A stretch of DNA of 32,803 bases from Nocardioides sp. GTDB lineage: Bacteria; Actinomycetota; Actinomycetes; Propionibacteriales; Nocardioidaceae. The notes beneath the pieces were generated by a model. That model was not told where the DNA came from, did no database searches, and worked only from the letters and a program-made list of their open reading frames with translations. This document shows, one piece after another, positions 7,018-14,814 of the stretch. Made by a program: the position numbers and the translations under genes. The stretch's first letter is position 1, and each line of letters opens with the position of its first letter. The stretch spans positions 1-32,803 of the forward strand of contig JAOPXU010000193.1 of assembly GCA_025964985.1 (NCBI GenBank), read 5' to 3'.

Positions 7018-8442
7018 CTAGTCGATGCCCGCCACGCCGTACGCCGCCTCGAGCCGCTCCAGCTCCTCGCCGGAGTAGACGGCGATGCGCTGCAGGCTGG
7101 GGACGGAATCGCGGCAGCCGGTGAAGCCGATGCCGAACTCGCCGGCGTAGCTGACGGCGGTGATGTTGAGGGCCTGGCCGTTGAACAGCAGGCTGACGGG
7201 GAAGATCTCCTCCATCGGCGAGCCGTCGAGGTAGCGCTGCTCGGCGGGGCCGGGGACGTTCGAGATCACGAGGTTGGCGGCCGGGCGGCCGCGGCCGCCG
7301 ATGCCGAGCAGGGCCTCGGACAGGAACGGCAGCATCAGGACGGCGGTGTAGGCGTCCATGGCGTTCTGGCCGACCTGGGGCAGCCGGGCCTTGCCGAGCC
7401 GGGTGGAGGCCTTGATGGCCTCGAGACGGGCCTTGGGGTCGTCCTCGTCGGTGCCGAGCTTGGCGAAGAGGAACGTGACGGCGTTGCCGACCCTGGCGCC
7501 CTCGTGGGCGCGCACCGAGACCGGCACGTTGGCGGTCAGCGAGGTGCTGGGCAGCTGGCCGGACTCCTGCAGGTAGCGGCGCAGCGCGCCGCCGCAGATG
7601 GCCATGAAGATGTCGTTGAGGCTGGCGTCGGCGGCGCGGGCCAGGGTCTTGAGCCGGTCGATCGAGTAGTGCTGGGTCGCGAAGCGGCGCGGGGTGTGGA
7701 TGCGGCCGTTGAGGATCGAGCGCGGCGCGAGGAACGGCGCGGTGCGGTCGGTCTCGGTGCGCCCGGTGAAGGTCTCGGCGTAGGTGCGCACGAGCGACCC
7801 GGCGACGGTGGCGCCGCTGCGCACACCGGCGCCGACGAGCTCGGTGAGACCACCGGCGGGGGCCTTCTCGATCGCGGTGCTGGCCTTGCGCGGCGGGGTG
7901 CCGGACTGGTCGGGGCCGTCGGTGCCGACCGCCCAGGGCGGGAGCATGCCGCGGGCGTCGGGGTCGGTGGACAGCATCCGGCGCAGCAGGCGGATGCCGC
8001 CGACGCCGTCGACCTGGGAGTGGTGGGCCTTGATGTAGAGCGCCCAGCGGTCGCCGCCGTCGTCGTGGAGGCCCTCGATGACGTGGCACTCCCACAACGG
8101 GTAGCGGCGGTCCATGCGCGAGGAGTGCAGCCGCGAGACCAGGATGCCGAGCTCGCGCTGGCTGCCGGGAGCGGGCAGCGCCGAGTGGCGGAGGTGGTAG
8201 TCGAGGTCGATCGCCTGGTCGGGCAGCGCGGCCCAGCTCGGCACGGGCAACTTCTTGAAGAGCAGGTTGAACGGTGACTCGAACTGGTGGACCCCCCGCC
8301 AGCGCGACACCAGGTCGGCGACGAACGTCGGCCGGTCGTCCGGCACCCGGAACGTCGCGAGCATCCCCACCTGCATGGGGGTGCGCTCGGTCTCGGCGAA
8401 CAGCCACGACGAGTCGTTGATCTTGAGCAGCTTGCGGGCCAT
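7018..8442 (-). CDS. Wax ester synthase/diacylglycerol acyltransferase (WS/DGAT)
   Basis: 474 residues, the usual length for the bacterial WS/DGAT family that transfers acyl-CoA to diacylglycerol or fatty alcohols to make triacylglycerol or wax esters. The catalytic motif HHxxxDG is intact at residues 140-146 (HHSQVDGVGG). Other family segments are the N-terminal SSWLFAETERTPMQVG, LNDIFMAICGGALRRYL in the middle and NLVISNVPGP in the C-terminal half. The ATG is supported by a strong Shine-Dalgarno (AGGGGGA) 4 nt upstream, unlike most genes here. It is divergent from the AAA+ gene and likely monocistronic. Expected role: storage lipid synthesis at the inner membrane. Confidence 0.95.
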   Translation of the reverse strand: MARKLLKINDSSWLFAETERTPMQVGMLATFRVPDDRPTFVADLVSRWRGVHQFESPFNLLFKKLPVPSWAALPDQAIDLDYHLRHSALPAPGSQRELGILVSRLHSSRMDRRYPLWECHVIEGLHDDGGDRWALYIKAHHSQVDGVGGIRLLRRMLSTDPDARGMLPPWAVGTDGPDQSGTPPRKASTAIEKAPAGGLTELVGAGVRSGATVAGSLVRTYAETFTGRTETDRTAPFLAPRSILNGRIHTPRRFATQHYSIDRLKTLARAADASLNDIFMAICGGALRRYLQESGQLPSTSLTANVPVSVRAHEGARVGNAVTFLFAKLGTDEDDPKARLEAIKASTRLGKARLPQVGQNAMDAYTAVLMLPFLSEALLGIGGRGRPAANLVISNVPGPAEQRYLDGSPMEEIFPVSLLFNGQALNITAVSYAGEFGIGFTGCRDSVPSLQRIAVYSGEELERLEAAYGVAGID

Positions 8443-8446
8443 GTGG

Positions 8447-8475
8447 TCCCCCTATGTCGGCCTGGGCCGAGGATA
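8447..8475 (-). promoter_or_regulatory. -10 box and Shine-Dalgarno of the WS/DGAT gene
   Basis: Minus-strand TATCCT at 8475-8470 implies a start about 21 nt before the ATG, and AGGGGGA at 8453-8447 is a strong ribosome site. This gene therefore appears to have a short leader, in contrast to the leaderless pattern of its neighbours. Confidence 0.55.
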
Positions 8476-8531
8476 GTCCGTGATGTGTGGCGCGCGTCAC
8501 GCGTCCCACCCTGGTGGTCACCGACCGTGAG

Positions 8532-8537
8532 TAGCGT
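8532..8537 (+). promoter_or_regulatory. Leaderless-type -10 box (TAGCGT) for the AAA+/vWA operon
   Basis: TAGCGT is followed by 6 nt and the GTG at 8544. Confidence 0.62.
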
Positions 8538-8543
8538 GGAGAC

Positions 8544-9932
8544 GTGACCTCCGCACCCTCCGCCCGCACCGTCGCCCAGCTGCGCGAGTCGGGCCACGTC
8601 GCCAAGACGCTCCGCACCGAGATCCGGGACAACCTGCTGGCCAAGCTGGCCGCCGGCGAGGACCCCTGGCCCGGCCTGCACGGCTTCGAGAACACCGTCG
8701 TCCCGCAGCTCGAGCGGGCGCTCATCGCCGGGCACGACATCGTCCTGCTCGGTGAGCGCGGGCAGGGCAAGACCCGCCTGCTGCGCACCATGGTCGGCCT
8801 GCTCGACGAGTGGACGCCGGTCATCGCCGGCTCCGACCTCGGCGAGCACCCCTTCGAGCCGATCACCCACGAGTCCAAGCGCCGCGCCCTCGAGCTCGGT
8901 GACGACCTGCCCGTCGAGTGGCGCCACCGCGACGAGCGCTACGCCGAGAAGCTCGCCACGCCCGACACCTCCGTGGCCGACCTGATCGGTGACGTCGACC
9001 CGATGAAGGTCGCCGAGGGACGCTCGCTCGGCGACCCCGAGACCATCCACTTCGGCCTGATCCCGCGCTCGCACCGCGGCATCGTGGCGATCAACGAGCT
9101 GCCCGACCTCGCCGAGCGCATCCAGGTGGCGATGCTCAACGTGATGGAGGAGCGCGACATCCAGATCCGCGGCTACGTGCTGCGGCTGCCGCTCGACGTC
9201 CTCGTGGTGGCCAGCGCCAACCCCGAGGACTACACCAACCGCGGGCGCATCATCACCCCGCTCAAGGACCGGTTCGGCGCCGAGATCCGCACGCACTACC
9301 CGCTCGAGCTCGAGGCCGAGATCGCGGTCATCCGCCAGGAGGCCGACCTGGTCGCCGACGTCCCCGACTACCTCGTCGAGATCCTGGCCCGCTTCACCCG
9401 CCAGCTGCGCGACAGCTCGGCCGTCGACCAGCGCTCGGGCGTCTCGGCCCGCTTCGCCATCGCCGGCGCCGAGACGATCGCGGCCGCCGCGATCCACCGC
9501 GCGACCGTGCAGCGCGAGGACGAGGCCGTCGCCCGCGTCGTCGACCTCGAGACGGCCGTCGAGGTGCTCGGCGGCAAGATCGAGTTCGAGACCGGCGAGG
9601 AGGGCCGCGAGGACGAGATCCTCACCCACCTGCTGCGCACCGCGGTCGCCGAGACGGTCCGCGCCCACTTCCGCGGTCTCGACTTCGGCCTGCTCGTCGA
9701 CCGCATCGAGGCCGGCGTCATGGTCACCACCGGCGAGCAGGTGACGGCCCGCGACTTCCTGACCGGCCTGCCCGTGCTCGGCGAGTCCGACCTCTACGAC
9801 CAGGTCTGCGAGCGGCTCGGCGCGACCAACGACGGTCAGCGCGCCGGTGCGATCGAGCTGGCCCTCGAGGGCCTCTACCTCGCCCGCAAGATCGGCAAGG
9901 ACACCGACGGCTCGGAGACGGTCTATGGCTAG
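8544..9932 (+). CDS. AAA+ ATPase, Mg-chelatase/MoxR-like
   Basis: 462 residues. Walker A is GERGQGKT (residues 70-77). The Walker B region reads VAINELPDL with N184-E185, so Asn stands where Asp is usual, as I recall for this family. It is followed by VASANPEDYTNRGR and PLKDRFGAEIRTHY (sensor 1/arginine-finger region). The proteins are annotated as magnesium chelatase-like, but no chlorophyll genes are present; MoxR-type ATPases paired with vWA proteins act as chaperone-like machines that insert metals or remodel partners. The next gene encodes exactly such a vWA partner and overlaps by 8 bp. From memory Rv0958/Rv0959 of M. tuberculosis are the same pair. Target unknown. Confidence 0.9.
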   Translation: MTSAPSARTVAQLRESGHVAKTLRTEIRDNLLAKLAAGEDPWPGLHGFENTVVPQLERALIAGHDIVLLGERGQGKTRLLRTMVGLLDEWTPVIAGSDLGEHPFEPITHESKRRALELGDDLPVEWRHRDERYAEKLATPDTSVADLIGDVDPMKVAEGRSLGDPETIHFGLIPRSHRGIVAINELPDLAERIQVAMLNVMEERDIQIRGYVLRLPLDVLVVASANPEDYTNRGRIITPLKDRFGAEIRTHYPLELEAEIAVIRQEADLVADVPDYLVEILARFTRQLRDSSAVDQRSGVSARFAIAGAETIAAAAIHRATVQREDEAVARVVDLETAVEVLGGKIEFETGEEGREDEILTHLLRTAVAETVRAHFRGLDFGLLVDRIEAGVMVTTGEQVTARDFLTGLPVLGESDLYDQVCERLGATNDGQRAGAIELALEGLYLARKIGKDTDGSETVYG

Positions 9933-12003
9933 GACCCGCGAGAACCGGTTCAAGAAGTACGACGGCGGCGACCCGCTCGCGCCGCCCGTCGACCTGGCCG
10001 AGGCGCTCGACGCCATCGGCGAGGACGTGATGGCCGGCTACAGCCCCGAGCGGGCGATGCGCGAGTTCCTGCGCCGCGGCGGTCGCGACCAGGCCGGCCT
10101 CGACGAGCTCGCGCGCAAGGTGGCCGAGCGCCGCCGAGAGCTGCTGCGGGAGAACGACCTCAACGGCACGCTGCGCGAGGTCAAGGAGCTGCTCGACACG
10201 GCGGTGCTGGAGGAGCGCAAGCAGCTGGCGCGCGACGCGATGATGGACGACGCCGACCGTGCCTTCCGCGAGATGCAGCTCGACAACCTCTCCCCGTCGA
10301 CCGCCGCCGCGGTCAGCGAGCTGAAGGACTACGACTGGCAGAGCCCCGAGGCGCGGGCGGCGTACGAGGAGATCAAGGACCTCCTGGGCCGCGAGCTGCT
10401 CGACCAGCGGTTCAAGGGCATGAAGGACGCCCTCGAGAACGCCACCGACGCCGACCGGGCCGCGATCAACGAGATGCTCGGCGACCTCAACGAGTTGCTC
10501 GCCAAGCACGCGCAGGGCGAGGACACCCCCGAGGACTTCGCCGAGTTCATGGACAAGCACGGCGACTACTTCCCGGAGAACCCCCAGAGCATCGACGAGC
10601 TCCTCGACGCCATGGCCCAGCGCGCCGCGGCCGCCCAGCGGATGCTCAACTCGATGAGCGCCGAGCAGCGCCGCGAGCTCATGGAGCTCAGCGCCCAGGC
10701 GTTCGGCTCGCCCGAGCTCATGGACCAGCTCGGTCAGCTCGACGCCAACCTCCAGGCCCTGCGCCCGGGTGAGGACTGGTCGGGCTCGGAGGACTTCGGG
10801 CAGGGGCAGGGGCAGGGGACCGGAGTGGGCCTCGGTGACGGCACCGGCGTCCTGCAGGACCTCGCCGACCTCGACGCGCTCGCCGAGCAGCTGGCCCAGT
10901 CCTACAACGGGTCCCGCATGGACGACGTCGACCTCGACAAGCTCGCGCGCCAGCTCGGCGACGAGGCGGCGGTCGACGCCAAGACCCTGCAGCAGCTCGA
11001 GAAGGCGCTGCGCGACAGCGGCACCCTCAAGCGCGGCTCCGACGGCCAGCTCAAGCTCTCGCCCAAGGCGATGCGCCAGCTCGGCAAGGCCCTGCTGCGC
11101 GACGTCGCTCAGCGGATGAGCGGGCGCCAGGGCCAGCGCGACATGAACAAGGCCGGTGCCGCAGGCGAGCGGTCGGGTGGCACCCGCGAGTGGCAGTTCG
11201 GCGACACCGAGCCCTGGGACCTGCCCCGCACGGTCCTCAACGGCGTCACGCGTCAGGCCACCGAGCGCGGCGGGCCGCTGCTGGCCATCGGCGACGTCGA
11301 GGTGCAGGAGACCGAGGCCCGCACCCAGGCCTGCGTCGCGCTGCTCGTCGACACGTCGTTCTCGATGGCGATGGACGGGCGGTGGGTGCCGATGAAGCGC
11401 ACCGCGCTGGCCCTGCACACGCTGATCAAGAGCCGCTTCCGCGGCGACCACCTGCAGCTGATCGGCTTCGGGCGCCACGCCGAGGTGATGGACATCGAGC
11501 AGCTCACCGCGCTCGACGCCCGGTGGGACAAGGGCACCAACCTCCACCACGCCCTGCTGCTCGCCAACCGCCACTTCCGCAAGCACCCCAACGCCCAGCC
11601 GGTGCTGCTGATCGTCACCGACGGCGAGCCGACCTCGCACCTCGAGGCCAGCGGCGACGTCTACTTCTCCTACCCGCCGCACCCGGTGACGGTCGCCCAC
11701 GCCGTCCGTGAGCTCGACAACTCACGCCGGATGGGCGCCCAGACGACGTTCTTCCGCCTCGGCGAGGACCCCGGCCTGGCGCGCTTCATCGAGCAGATGG
11801 CCCAGCGTGTCGACGGCCGGATGGTCAGCCCCGAGCTCGACGACCTCGGGGCCGCGGTGGTCGGGTCCTACCTCGGCTCGCGCGACGCCGGGCGGCCCGG
11901 CGGCACGACGGGTGGCTCGAGCGGGCTGTCGGCCATGCGCTCGGCCTACGGCGACGTGTTCGGCGGCTTCGGCGGGGGCCGCGGCTACTGGGTCGACGAG
12001 TAG
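9925..12003 (+). CDS. vWA (MIDAS) domain protein, partner of the AAA+ ATPase
   Basis: 692 residues. I chose the ATG at 9925 because it overlaps the ATPase stop by 8 bp and begins a natural N-terminus (MARTRENRFKKYDGGDP). The first ~460 residues are charged and largely helical, with a Gly/Gln-rich linker (GQGQGQGTGVGLGDGTG, about residues 293-310). The vWA domain follows with a complete metal-ion-dependent adhesion site: D476-T-S478-F-S480, T538 and D566 (VTDGEP). There is no signal peptide, so it should act in the cytosol with the ATPase. The C-terminus is Gly-rich (FGGFGGGRGYWVDE). The stop overlaps the convergent minus-strand gene by 19 bp. Confidence 0.9.
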   Translation: MARTRENRFKKYDGGDPLAPPVDLAEALDAIGEDVMAGYSPERAMREFLRRGGRDQAGLDELARKVAERRRELLRENDLNGTLREVKELLDTAVLEERKQLARDAMMDDADRAFREMQLDNLSPSTAAAVSELKDYDWQSPEARAAYEEIKDLLGRELLDQRFKGMKDALENATDADRAAINEMLGDLNELLAKHAQGEDTPEDFAEFMDKHGDYFPENPQSIDELLDAMAQRAAAAQRMLNSMSAEQRRELMELSAQAFGSPELMDQLGQLDANLQALRPGEDWSGSEDFGQGQGQGTGVGLGDGTGVLQDLADLDALAEQLAQSYNGSRMDDVDLDKLARQLGDEAAVDAKTLQQLEKALRDSGTLKRGSDGQLKLSPKAMRQLGKALLRDVAQRMSGRQGQRDMNKAGAAGERSGGTREWQFGDTEPWDLPRTVLNGVTRQATERGGPLLAIGDVEVQETEARTQACVALLVDTSFSMAMDGRWVPMKRTALALHTLIKSRFRGDHLQLIGFGRHAEVMDIEQLTALDARWDKGTNLHHALLLANRHFRKHPNAQPVLLIVTDGEPTSHLEASGDVYFSYPPHPVTVAHAVRELDNSRRMGAQTTFFRLGEDPGLARFIEQMAQRVDGRMVSPELDDLGAAVVGSYLGSRDAGRPGGTTGGSSGLSAMRSAYGDVFGGFGGGRGYWVDE

Positions 12004-12860
12004 GACTCGGCGCGGCTCGCGGCCAGCACCGCGGCGAGCTCCTCGACGCCGTCGACCAGCCGCGGGCCGGGGCGCGCCCACATGCCGTCGGCGTCGACGG
12101 CGTGCACGAGCACCCCGGCCGGCAGCAGGCCGTCGGCGACCAGCTGGTCGGCCTGGGCCTGCGCGCCGGCCCGGTCGTAGCCGCAGGGCGCGACGACGAC
12201 CACGTCGGGCCGGGCCTCGTGGACGGCGTCCCACAGCACCCGCGTCGACTTCTCGCCCGCGGCGCCCAGCACGCACTCGCCGCCGGCCAGCTCGACCATC
12301 TCAGGGATCCAGTGGCCCGGGGCGTACGGCGGGTCGGTCCACTCGAGCACGACGACCCGGGGGCGCGGGCCCTCGCCGACGCCACGGCGCACGACGTCGA
12401 GGCGCTCGTGCAGCGACGCGACCAGCGCAGCCGCCTCGGGCGCGCGGCCGACGGCCTCGCCCAGCGTCGAGACCGACTCGAGCACCTCGCCGACCGTGTG
12501 CGGGTCAAAGGTCAGCACGTCGGCGGTGCATCCCAGGTGGGCCAGGGCGTCGTCGACGACCGAGACGTCGACCGCGCAGACGGCGCACAGGTCCTGGGTG
12601 ACGACCAGGTCGGCGTCGAGGCCGCCCAGGGCGCCGGCGTCGAGGCCGTAGAGGTCCTCGCCGCGGGCCAGCGCGGCGGCGACGTAGGCGTCGATCTCGG
12701 CCGGCGTCAGGCCCGCGGGCATCGAGGTGGTCGACACGATCGTGCGGCTGCGGGCCTCGGCCGGCTCGTCGCACTCGAAGGTGACGCCGACGACGTCGTC
12801 GCCGGCGCCGATCGCGAAGAGGATCTCGGTGGTGGACGGGAGCAGGGAGACGATGCGCAC
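11985..12860 (-). CDS. Cobalamin-binding/BtuF-like helical-backbone protein without signal peptide
   Basis: 291 residues of the periplasmic-binding protein family PF01497 (vitamin B12/iron-siderophore receptors). The N-terminus MRIVSLLPSTTEILFAIGAGD is directly the first beta strand of the domain, so no signal peptide or lipobox exists. Family segments include DLVVTQDLCAVCAVD (with a CxxC), VVVLEWTDPPYAPGHWIPEM and RPDVVVVAPCGYD. Such leaderless BtuF-like proteins are usually annotated as cobalamin-binding proteins; a cytosolic corrinoid-handling role is possible but unproven. No ABC partner lies next to it. The GTG start has a TACGGT box 6 nt upstream. Confidence 0.85.
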   Translation of the reverse strand: MRIVSLLPSTTEILFAIGAGDDVVGVTFECDEPAEARSRTIVSTTSMPAGLTPAEIDAYVAAALARGEDLYGLDAGALGGLDADLVVTQDLCAVCAVDVSVVDDALAHLGCTADVLTFDPHTVGEVLESVSTLGEAVGRAPEAAALVASLHERLDVVRRGVGEGPRPRVVVLEWTDPPYAPGHWIPEMVELAGGECVLGAAGEKSTRVLWDAVHEARPDVVVVAPCGYDRAGAQAQADQLVADGLLPAGVLVHAVDADGMWARPGPRLVDGVEELAAVLAASRAESYSSTQ

Positions 12861-12866
12861 CGGTCC

Positions 12867-12872
12867 ACCGTA
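12867..12872 (-). promoter_or_regulatory. Leaderless-type -10 box (TACGGT) for the BtuF-like gene
   Basis: On the minus strand TACGGT is followed by 6 nt and the GTG at 12860. Confidence 0.6.
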
Positions 12873-12885
12873 GGTGGGCGGCCCC

Positions 12886-12891
12886 TACGCT
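12886..12891 (+). promoter_or_regulatory. Leaderless-type -10 box (TACGCT) for the TSUP gene
   Basis: TACGCT is followed by 6 nt and the GTG at 12898. It lies only 13 bp from the divergent -10 box on the other strand. Confidence 0.62.
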
Positions 12892-12897
12892 GATCCG

Positions 12898-13677
12898 GTG
12901 CCCGACCCGTCGTTGACCGTCCTGGCACTGCTGGCCCTGGCGGCCCTGACCGCGGGCTACGTCGACGCGGTCGTCGGCGGGGGAGGGCTGATCCAGCTGC
13001 CGGCCCTGCTGCTCGGCCTGCCGAGCGCCGCGCCGGTGGAGATCCTGGCCACCAACAAGCTCGCGTCGTTCGCCGGCACGACCGTCAGCTCGGTCACCTA
13101 CTACCGCCGCGTGCGCCCCGACCCCCGCACGTTCCTGCCCCTCATGGCGCTGGCCTTCGCCGGCTCGGTCGCCGGCGCGCTGGTCGCCAGCCAGATCCCG
13201 CGCAGCGCGTTCGACCCGATCGTGCTGGTCGCGCTCATCGTCGTCGGCGCCTACGTGGTGCTCAAGCCCGACCTCGGCGGCGAGACCGAGCTGCGGTTCT
13301 CGGGGCGCCGGCACACCTCGATCGCCATGCTCACCGGCGCGATCATCGGCTTCTACGACGGCGCGCTCGGGCCCGGCACCGGCAGCTTCCTGGTCTTCGC
13401 GCTCGTCGGCTTCATGGGCTACGGCTTCCTCGAGGCCAGCGCCAAGGCCCGCCTGGCCAACTGGGCCACCAACCTCGCCGCGCTCTGCGTGTTCATCCCG
13501 CAGGGCGCCGTCCTGTGGCACGTCGCACTGGTCATGGGCGCGGCCAACGTGGCCGGCGGCTACCTCGGGGCCCGTACGGCGGTCGCGCGCGGCGCCGGGT
13601 TCGTGCGGGGGCTCTTCATCGTCGTGGTCGGGGCGTTCGTCGTGCGGATCGGCGGCGGGCTGGTCGGCCTCTGGTGA
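12898..13677 (+). CDS. TSUP (TauE/SafE) family membrane permease
   Basis: 259 residues with about 7-8 hydrophobic segments. Family hallmarks are VDAVVGGGGLIQLPALL near the N-terminus, ATNKLASFAGT in the first repeat, and YDGALGPGTGSFLVFALV with NLAALCVFIPQG in the second. TSUP proteins export or import sulfite, sulfoacetate, taurine or other organic anions; the substrate cannot be told from sequence. I place the start at GTG 12898 rather than further upstream because the -10 box sits 6 nt before it and an upstream start would overlap that box. Confidence 0.9.
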   Translation: MPDPSLTVLALLALAALTAGYVDAVVGGGGLIQLPALLLGLPSAAPVEILATNKLASFAGTTVSSVTYYRRVRPDPRTFLPLMALAFAGSVAGALVASQIPRSAFDPIVLVALIVVGAYVVLKPDLGGETELRFSGRRHTSIAMLTGAIIGFYDGALGPGTGSFLVFALVGFMGYGFLEASAKARLANWATNLAALCVFIPQGAVLWHVALVMGAANVAGGYLGARTAVARGAGFVRGLFIVVVGAFVVRIGGGLVGLW

Positions 13678-13690
13678 CGCGCCGCGTCGC

Positions 13691-13696
13691 TACGGT
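13691..13696 (+). promoter_or_regulatory. Leaderless-type -10 box (TACGGT)
   Basis: TACGGT is followed by 6 nt and the ATG at 13703. Confidence 0.6.
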
Positions 13697-13702
13697 GGGC
13701 CC

Positions 13703-14014
13703 ATGAGCGTCCCCGTCGCGATCGACCGACTCGCCGAGACCCTGGCCGACTTCGACGCCGGCTTCCTGCTCAGCACCGACGGGACCCGGGTCAAGGCCGT
13801 CAGCGTCGACCCGGTGCACGCCGACGGCGTGCTGAGGGTGAGCGCCCCGGGACGCGGCAGCCTCGCCAACGTGGCCGCCAACCCCGTGGTCACCCTGCTC
13901 TTCCCGCCCCGCCAGGCGCCGGCGATGAGCCTGCTCGTCGACGGCACCGCGTCCGTCGAGGGCGACGACGTCGTCGTCACCCCGACCGGGGCCGTGCTGC
14001 ACAAGCCGGCGTGA
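13703..14014 (+). CDS. Small pyridoxamine 5'-phosphate oxidase-like (FMN split-barrel) protein
   Basis: 103 residues, short for the PNPOx-like family (commonly 130-150). The beta-strand pattern fits the split barrel: DFDAGFLLSTDGTRVKAVSV, then VLRVSAPGRGSLANVAANPVVTLLFPP, the usual RxSxxNxxxNPxVTL type of segment in the flavin/F420-binding half. The C-terminal strands expected in longer members are missing, although the gene is not visibly frameshifted. The next gene overlaps its stop by 4 bp, so the two are coupled. Enzymatic role unknown. Confidence 0.78.
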   Translation: MSVPVAIDRLAETLADFDAGFLLSTDGTRVKAVSVDPVHADGVLRVSAPGRGSLANVAANPVVTLLFPPRQAPAMSLLVDGTASVEGDDVVVTPTGAVLHKPA

Positions 14015-14763
14015 GCGCCCGCACCGAGCCGTTCTGGCTCTCCGCGTTCCTGGACATCGCCGCTGCGGATCACCAGCGCACGTTGACGTTCTGGGCCGCG
14101 GTCACCGGCAGCACCGTCTCACCGGCCCGCGGCGACGACGGCGAGTTCGCGACCCTCGAGCCGCCCGACGGCGACGCCCACCTCAAGGCGCAGCGCCTGG
14201 CCGACGCCGCCTCCCGCGTCCACCTCGACCTCCACGTCGTCGGCCCCCACGCGGCCGCCGCGCGCGCCGTCGACCTCGGCGCCACGGTCGTCGTCGACCA
14301 CGCCGACCTCGGCTACGCGGTGCTGCGCTCGCCGGCGGGCCTGACCCTCTGCCTGGTCTCCCACCCCGCGGCACGGCGATCCTCGCCGCTCGCCTGGCCC
14401 GGCGGCCGCTCGCAGGTCGACCAGGTCTGCCTCGACGTCGGCCCGGCGGCGTACGACGCGGAGTGGGGGTTCTGGCGCGAGCTCACCGGCTTCGAGCCCA
14501 CGCCCACCGACCCGCCCGACGGCGAGTTCCGACGGCTCGACGGCGCCGGCCCGCTGCGCCTGCTGCTGCAGCGCCTCGACGAGGACCGCGAGCCCGGCTA
14601 CCACCTCGACCTGTCGGCCGACGACCGCGGCGCCGAGGTGGCCCGTCACGTCGGGCTCGGCGCCACCGTGCTCGCCGAGCACGGGCAGTGGACGGTCCTG
14701 GCCGACCCGGCCGGGACGGCGTACTGCATCACGGACCGCACTCCGGTACCTGCGGACGGCTGA
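14011..14763 (+). CDS. VOC-superfamily protein with two glyoxalase-like domains
   Basis: 250 residues built as two similar halves (about 8-118 and 128-243), each with the VOC pattern of a helix with a Phe-Trp pair (LTFWAAVTG; WGFWRELTG), a GEF segment after a short loop, and a C-terminal edge strand (VLRSPAGLTLCLV; VLADPAGTAYCIT). Two VOC modules in one chain form a complete metal-binding barrel in enzymes such as dioxygenases and glyoxalases; the metal ligands cannot be assigned with confidence here. The GTG start overlaps the preceding stop by 4 bp. Confidence 0.83.
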   Translation: MSARTEPFWLSAFLDIAAADHQRTLTFWAAVTGSTVSPARGDDGEFATLEPPDGDAHLKAQRLADAASRVHLDLHVVGPHAAAARAVDLGATVVVDHADLGYAVLRSPAGLTLCLVSHPAARRSSPLAWPGGRSQVDQVCLDVGPAAYDAEWGFWRELTGFEPTPTDPPDGEFRRLDGAGPLRLLLQRLDEDREPGYHLDLSADDRGAEVARHVGLGATVLAEHGQWTVLADPAGTAYCITDRTPVPADG

Positions 14764-14779
14764 GCGGTACCTCGGACGG
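14744..14779 (+). repeat. Short direct repeat at the end of the VOC gene, upstream of a promoter
   Basis: CGGTACCTGCGGACGG at 14744-14759 and CGGTACCTCGGACGG at 14765-14779 differ by one inserted base, and their starts are 21 bp apart, two helical turns. The second copy ends 23 bp before the -10 box at 14803. This could be an activator or repressor site, or chance in a GC-rich region. Confidence 0.4.
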
Positions 14780-14802
14780 AGGTCCGCACGTCCGGCGCTG
14801 CC

Positions 14803-14808
14803 TAGCGT
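14803..14808 (+). promoter_or_regulatory. Leaderless-type -10 box (TAGCGT)
   Basis: TAGCGT is followed by 6 nt and the ATG at 14815. Confidence 0.6.
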
Positions 14809-14814
14809 GGAGGC

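Noticed and set aside
8544-12003. Magnesium chelatase for chlorophyll or B12 synthesis
   Set aside because: No chlH/cobN-type large subunit or tetrapyrrole gene is in the window; the pair better fits a MoxR-vWA system.
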